This document shows positions 61,221 to 64,000 of a stretch of 64,000 bases of DNA, piece after piece. How positions within the stretch are numbered: position 1 is the stretch's first letter; each line of letters begins with the position of its first letter. The DNA comes from Epiperipatus broadwayi (taxonomy: Eukaryota > Onychophora > Udeonychophora > Euonychophora > Peripatidae), in assembly GCA_028023455.1 (NCBI GenBank), contig JAQFVV010000063.1, forward strand, positions 2,909,081 to 2,973,080, in the 5' to 3' direction. The notes under the pieces were generated by a model. That model made no database searches and was not told the DNA's origin. It saw nothing but the letters and a program-made list of their open reading frames with translations. The position numbers were made by a program, and so were the translations under genes.

Positions 61221-62214
61221 TTATAAGTTTCCCAAACTACACTTTTTATGAATCAAACTTCCTAAAACTTCACTTTCTTGTTTTGCTAACAATCCAACTT
61301 TACTACATAACTCCCTCTTACTAATAAAAAAATCCCACACATCCACAAACATAATATCATTTCTCTCACACAATTTTTTCAATCTCTCATTTATAGAACA
61401 TGCCCTATCTAACATGTACCTATTGTCAAATCTTGATAATAATCCAACTATTCCTACTCTTTGTTTAATCTTACTCAAATTACTAATCAATTCTATGAAC
61501 TCATCTGTCACTCTCTCTGATGACTTTGACAAATTATTTGCCCCTACCATAACATACAAATCTCTACTCCCTTGTTTCTTTACCTTATCAGTAACACTCC
61601 TAATTTTAGCCCCAGGAAGACATACTCTTACATACCATTTTCCCTTGCAATTGTATCTCCACACTCTCTAATTAGTGAATCCCCTATCAATATTGTCTTA
61701 TGGTTTACTTTTCCTACTTCATCCATAATATTTTCTCCGACCTTCTGAACATCTTGATCTACTTCTTCTTTATCATTCCTACTCAATAATTCCTTTATCT
61801 GTGCAAAATTAGTCTCTTAAAATTTTAATTTTACTTCTACATTCTTTACTTCTTTCTCTATCTTATTTATTCTTTGGCTAATTATCTGCATTGCACTACC
61901 TATTTTTTCATCCATACCTCATGTCACTTCACTAAAAGCATACTCTATCCTATCTTTCTTGACTACATTTTGCTCCATTTCCCCTTTCTCTTTAAGTTAT
62001 CTACACTTAGAAACAACTTTTTCACTTCTTTTATCACACTTACACACTGTCTACATATCCATAAACCTGTTACATTCTTCCTAGTCTTATTTAAACATTT
62101 CAAGTGATAAACCAAATTACATATAATACAGTCTACCATAGCATGCCTAATTTCTTTCTGACCCTTATATATGCATTGTGGGACACAAATGCATACCATA
62201 ATTCTTATTTTCAA
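61221..62214 (-). pseudogene. CR1/L2-type LINE ORF1 (PHD finger, esterase), decayed
   Basis: The N-terminal part (62214-61963) carries a PHD-like zinc finger: VDCIICNLVYHLKCLN ... GLWICRQC, a C-x2-C ... H-x2-C ... C-x2-C pattern. A broken middle part gives a charged helical run (ISQRINKIEKEVKNVEVKL) that looks like a coiled coil. The SGNH/GDSL esterase begins with ILIGDSLIRECGDTIAREN (block I, about 61640-61710). After a frameshift it continues in 61664-61221 with LYVMVGANNLSKSS (block III position, N present) and GSLIHKKCSL (catalytic-His region, near the end). These modules match ORF1 proteins of CR1-like LINEs, which probably bind RNA or chromatin; the esterase role is unproven. The most likely start is the Met at 62214, since stops lie upstream. 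Confidence 0.8.
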
Positions 62215-62440
62215 ACCCCCTTTTTTATATTTAACTTTATGCTTCCTCTCCTATTCTTCAACTCCTTTTACACAAAAGGAGAAAAATTTTACTTTCTTAC
62301 AATGGCAATTGATAAACACTTATTTCCCAACCTTAGGCCTCAAAATGTTATCTTTTTTAAATAAATCACTTTCTTTCTGAAATTAAAAAAAAAAACTTTA
62401 GTAGCAAACTTACTAAAAATGAAATAAACAAACAATTTTT

Positions 62441-62765
62441 GTATCAGTTAAATTTTCAGTTCTCTAAAGATAATTTGCAAAAATTTATATATAAACTTTA
62501 ACTTAATTTGCAACCGAAACGGCCATGTCGCCACGTTAGACAGTCAATGCTTAAATCTATCTCTCTTGATCACTATTATCTCTCCATCTTTACACCATCA
62601 AAAGACAATTTGTATAGCAGTTAAATTCTCAGTTCTCTGAAGACAATTTGCAAAAGAATATATATAAACTTGCAGAACAAAAGATATGATAGCAAAGCAA
62701 GTCAGTCGCTAAAATTCTCAATTTATATTGCATACATAGCGACATCTATCTTGTTTATAAAATTA
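62441..62765 (-). repeat. Tandem duplication in the LINE 5' region
   Basis: CAGTTAAATTTTCAGTTCTC with AATTTGCAAAA and TATATATAAACTT (from 62445) recurs as CAGTTAAATTCTCAGTTCTC with the same followers (from 62618), a period of about 173 bp. It lies directly upstream of ORF1. Tandem 5' monomers carry promoter activity in some LINEs, so this may be the promoter region. That is inference. Confidence 0.55.
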
Positions 62766-62770
62766 ACTAC

Positions 62771-63185
62771 AACCTATTCAAACCATACAATATTTTTAGG
62801 GCATAAAAAAAATCTGTATAAATGCATATAACATAACTTTCCATTCATTTATCATTAACCAATTATTAGTCCAGTTAATTGATGTTTTATATGTGTTCAT
62901 ACAATTATTTTTGTTATAATTAATGTAATTGGTCCATATATCTTCTTTCTATTAGATTCTTTAATATAATTTAAAGATCTTATATTTTTGACCAATCCAT
63001 TTTAGTTCCGTATTTTAATTAATGAATATATTAGTAAAGTAAATAGATATACTTTTTAATAACAGATGTGACTTTGAAGAGGATTGGATTATATTTTTAT
63101 ATTTTATTTTTAAGATTTTACCATGTTAAAGAGCCCATTGCTAAGCTACTCAGGTTAAAAGGTAATCCTAAAAATAAACTAGACT
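62771..63185. other. AT-rich noncoding DNA
   Basis: No gene recognised. Confidence 0.5.
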
Positions 63186-63189
63186 CTTC

Positions 63190-64000
63190 TTTAAAATATT
63201 GCTTATGTTTTTGTCCCATGGAGATAACCCAAGCATAAGTTTTTTCTATATTAAACTCTAGCTTTTATTCATTGATATATGCTTGTAAAATTCTGAAGTA
63301 ATATTGGGATTTGTATTCATGATGTCAAAAAGACTGAGATAATCTATATAAGCAAGGCAGATAGTATTAACTTTTAATCCTGGTATGTATATTCTGGATA
63401 ATGTTTTCAGTTTTAATAAGTTGTAAAAAGTAAAGCACTTAATCAGAAAGCCTTATGGAACTGAACAATGTGGAATAACAAGAAAAGAATATTTTCTATT
63501 TAGTATTATATGTATTGTTTATTTAATAATAAATTTGTATTAATAAAGAGTAATGATCTAGGTATATTACTATTCATTAAAGTATTTATAAGAAGATCAA
63601 TTAAGATCGTATCAAAAAACTGCCCTTATATCTAGCTGAATTATTATTGGACTGTACTTTTTATTTTTAACTGAATCTACTACAATCTTAAACATAAGAA
63701 CAGCTGAATAGTAGAAGACACTTTCTTTGCAAATTGCACTTTTGATAGTAATGTTAATAAATATGATTTTATCCCCAATGAAATCATTGATATGGATTGC
63801 AGATTCAAGAATGAGGATTTTTTTATCAAAAAGAACAAGCAATATTTAGTATAGTCCATTACATGGTATACTTCTTTTGATAAAAAAAAGTTTGCCAGAT
63901 GCCATAAATTGGCTTAGGTGAGTGTAGGGGTACTGTCTAACCCAGGGTGGCATGAATCTGATACTAAAGTAAATTTTTGAATAAATCCACTAAATATAAA
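63190..64000 (-). pseudogene. LINE reverse transcriptase fragment, off window end
   Basis: Read from right to left, motif A appears as IIIQLDIRAVF (end of the frame 63842-63612). A G/V-P-x-G-F-x-x-x-x-x-F stretch near 63450 fits motif B. Motif C is degraded to CLAYIDYLSLFDIMNT near 63340 (expected A-D-D, here I-D-Y), preceded by IPGLKVNT. This is the arrangement of a non-LTR reverse transcriptase palm. Frame breaks and the altered catalytic site show it is dead. The clade is unclear and the 5' part lies beyond the window. Confidence 0.6.

Larger units (their letters stand above)
57669..62770 (-). mobile_element. Near full-length CR1/L2-type LINE
   Basis: The longest copy of the family. From 5' to 3' on the minus strand: a 5' region with a tandem duplication (62.44-62.76 kb), ORF1 with PHD finger, coiled coil and SGNH esterase, ORF2 with endonuclease and reverse transcriptase, a C-terminal knuckle-like block and a 3' tail ending at a CATCACATTA segment. 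PHD plus esterase in ORF1 is documented for CR1-like LINEs. Numerous stops and frameshifts make it inactive, but every domain is recognisable. Five truncated relatives lie elsewhere in the window. Confidence 0.85.

Overview
This is an AT-rich (roughly 70-75% A+T by eye), gene-poor animal genome window. No intact host gene, rRNA or functional tRNA could be supported. It is a graveyard of retrotransposons, foldback elements and microsatellites. The mix (CR1/L2-type LINEs with PHD and esterase ORF1, RTE, an L1/Tx1-type LINE, a Penelope-like fragment, a hAT gene of the TTF/ZMYM1 type and a short tRNA-Ala-like SINE), together with CG->CA/TG decay in several repeats, suggests an invertebrate metazoan with a methylated genome. 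A mollusc such as a cephalopod, or a cnidarian, would fit. The sequence alone does not settle the species.

Layout. 1-9.4 kb: AT-rich DNA with a 0.93 kb TA-flanked mariner-like element, a 362 bp palindromic insertion and several degenerate tandem duplications. 9.5-13.5 kb: a LINE insertion with an internal inversion and an unclassified retroposon. 13.5-17.5 kb: an RTE pseudogene between two foldback elements, then a MITE-like inverted repeat. 18-18.7 kb: a 290 bp ATT microsatellite abutted by LINE 3' ends. 20.6-27.8 kb: a decayed hAT transposase gene (minus strand, 21.9-25.6 kb) broken by at least three later insertions (a CR1 copy, a SINE and a foldback element), followed by another CR1 copy. 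28-44 kb: tandem repeats, a homopolymer patch, foldback elements, a second SINE and one weak candidate host exon at 43.03-43.17 kb. 44-51 kb: a cluster of foldback elements, one with arms of about 660 bp. 51-57.5 kb: L1/Tx1-type, Penelope-like and Jockey/CR1-group fragments. 57.7-62.8 kb: the best preserved element, a nearly complete minus-strand CR1/L2-type LINE with PHD finger, coiled coil, esterase, endonuclease, reverse transcriptase and 3' tail. 63.2 kb to the end: another minus-strand reverse transcriptase fragment running off the window.

Main observation. At least eight noncoding, mostly palindromic insertions from four or more unrelated families are each bounded by a direct repeat of 11-16 bp, usually 14-15 bp. 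For three, removing the insertion plus one repeat copy gives a plausible empty site, and in the hAT gene it restores the reading frame. Where copies of one family can be compared, one end is constant and the other is cut at varying points with short microhomology to the target. This fits retroposition with priming on both target strands better than classical MITEs.
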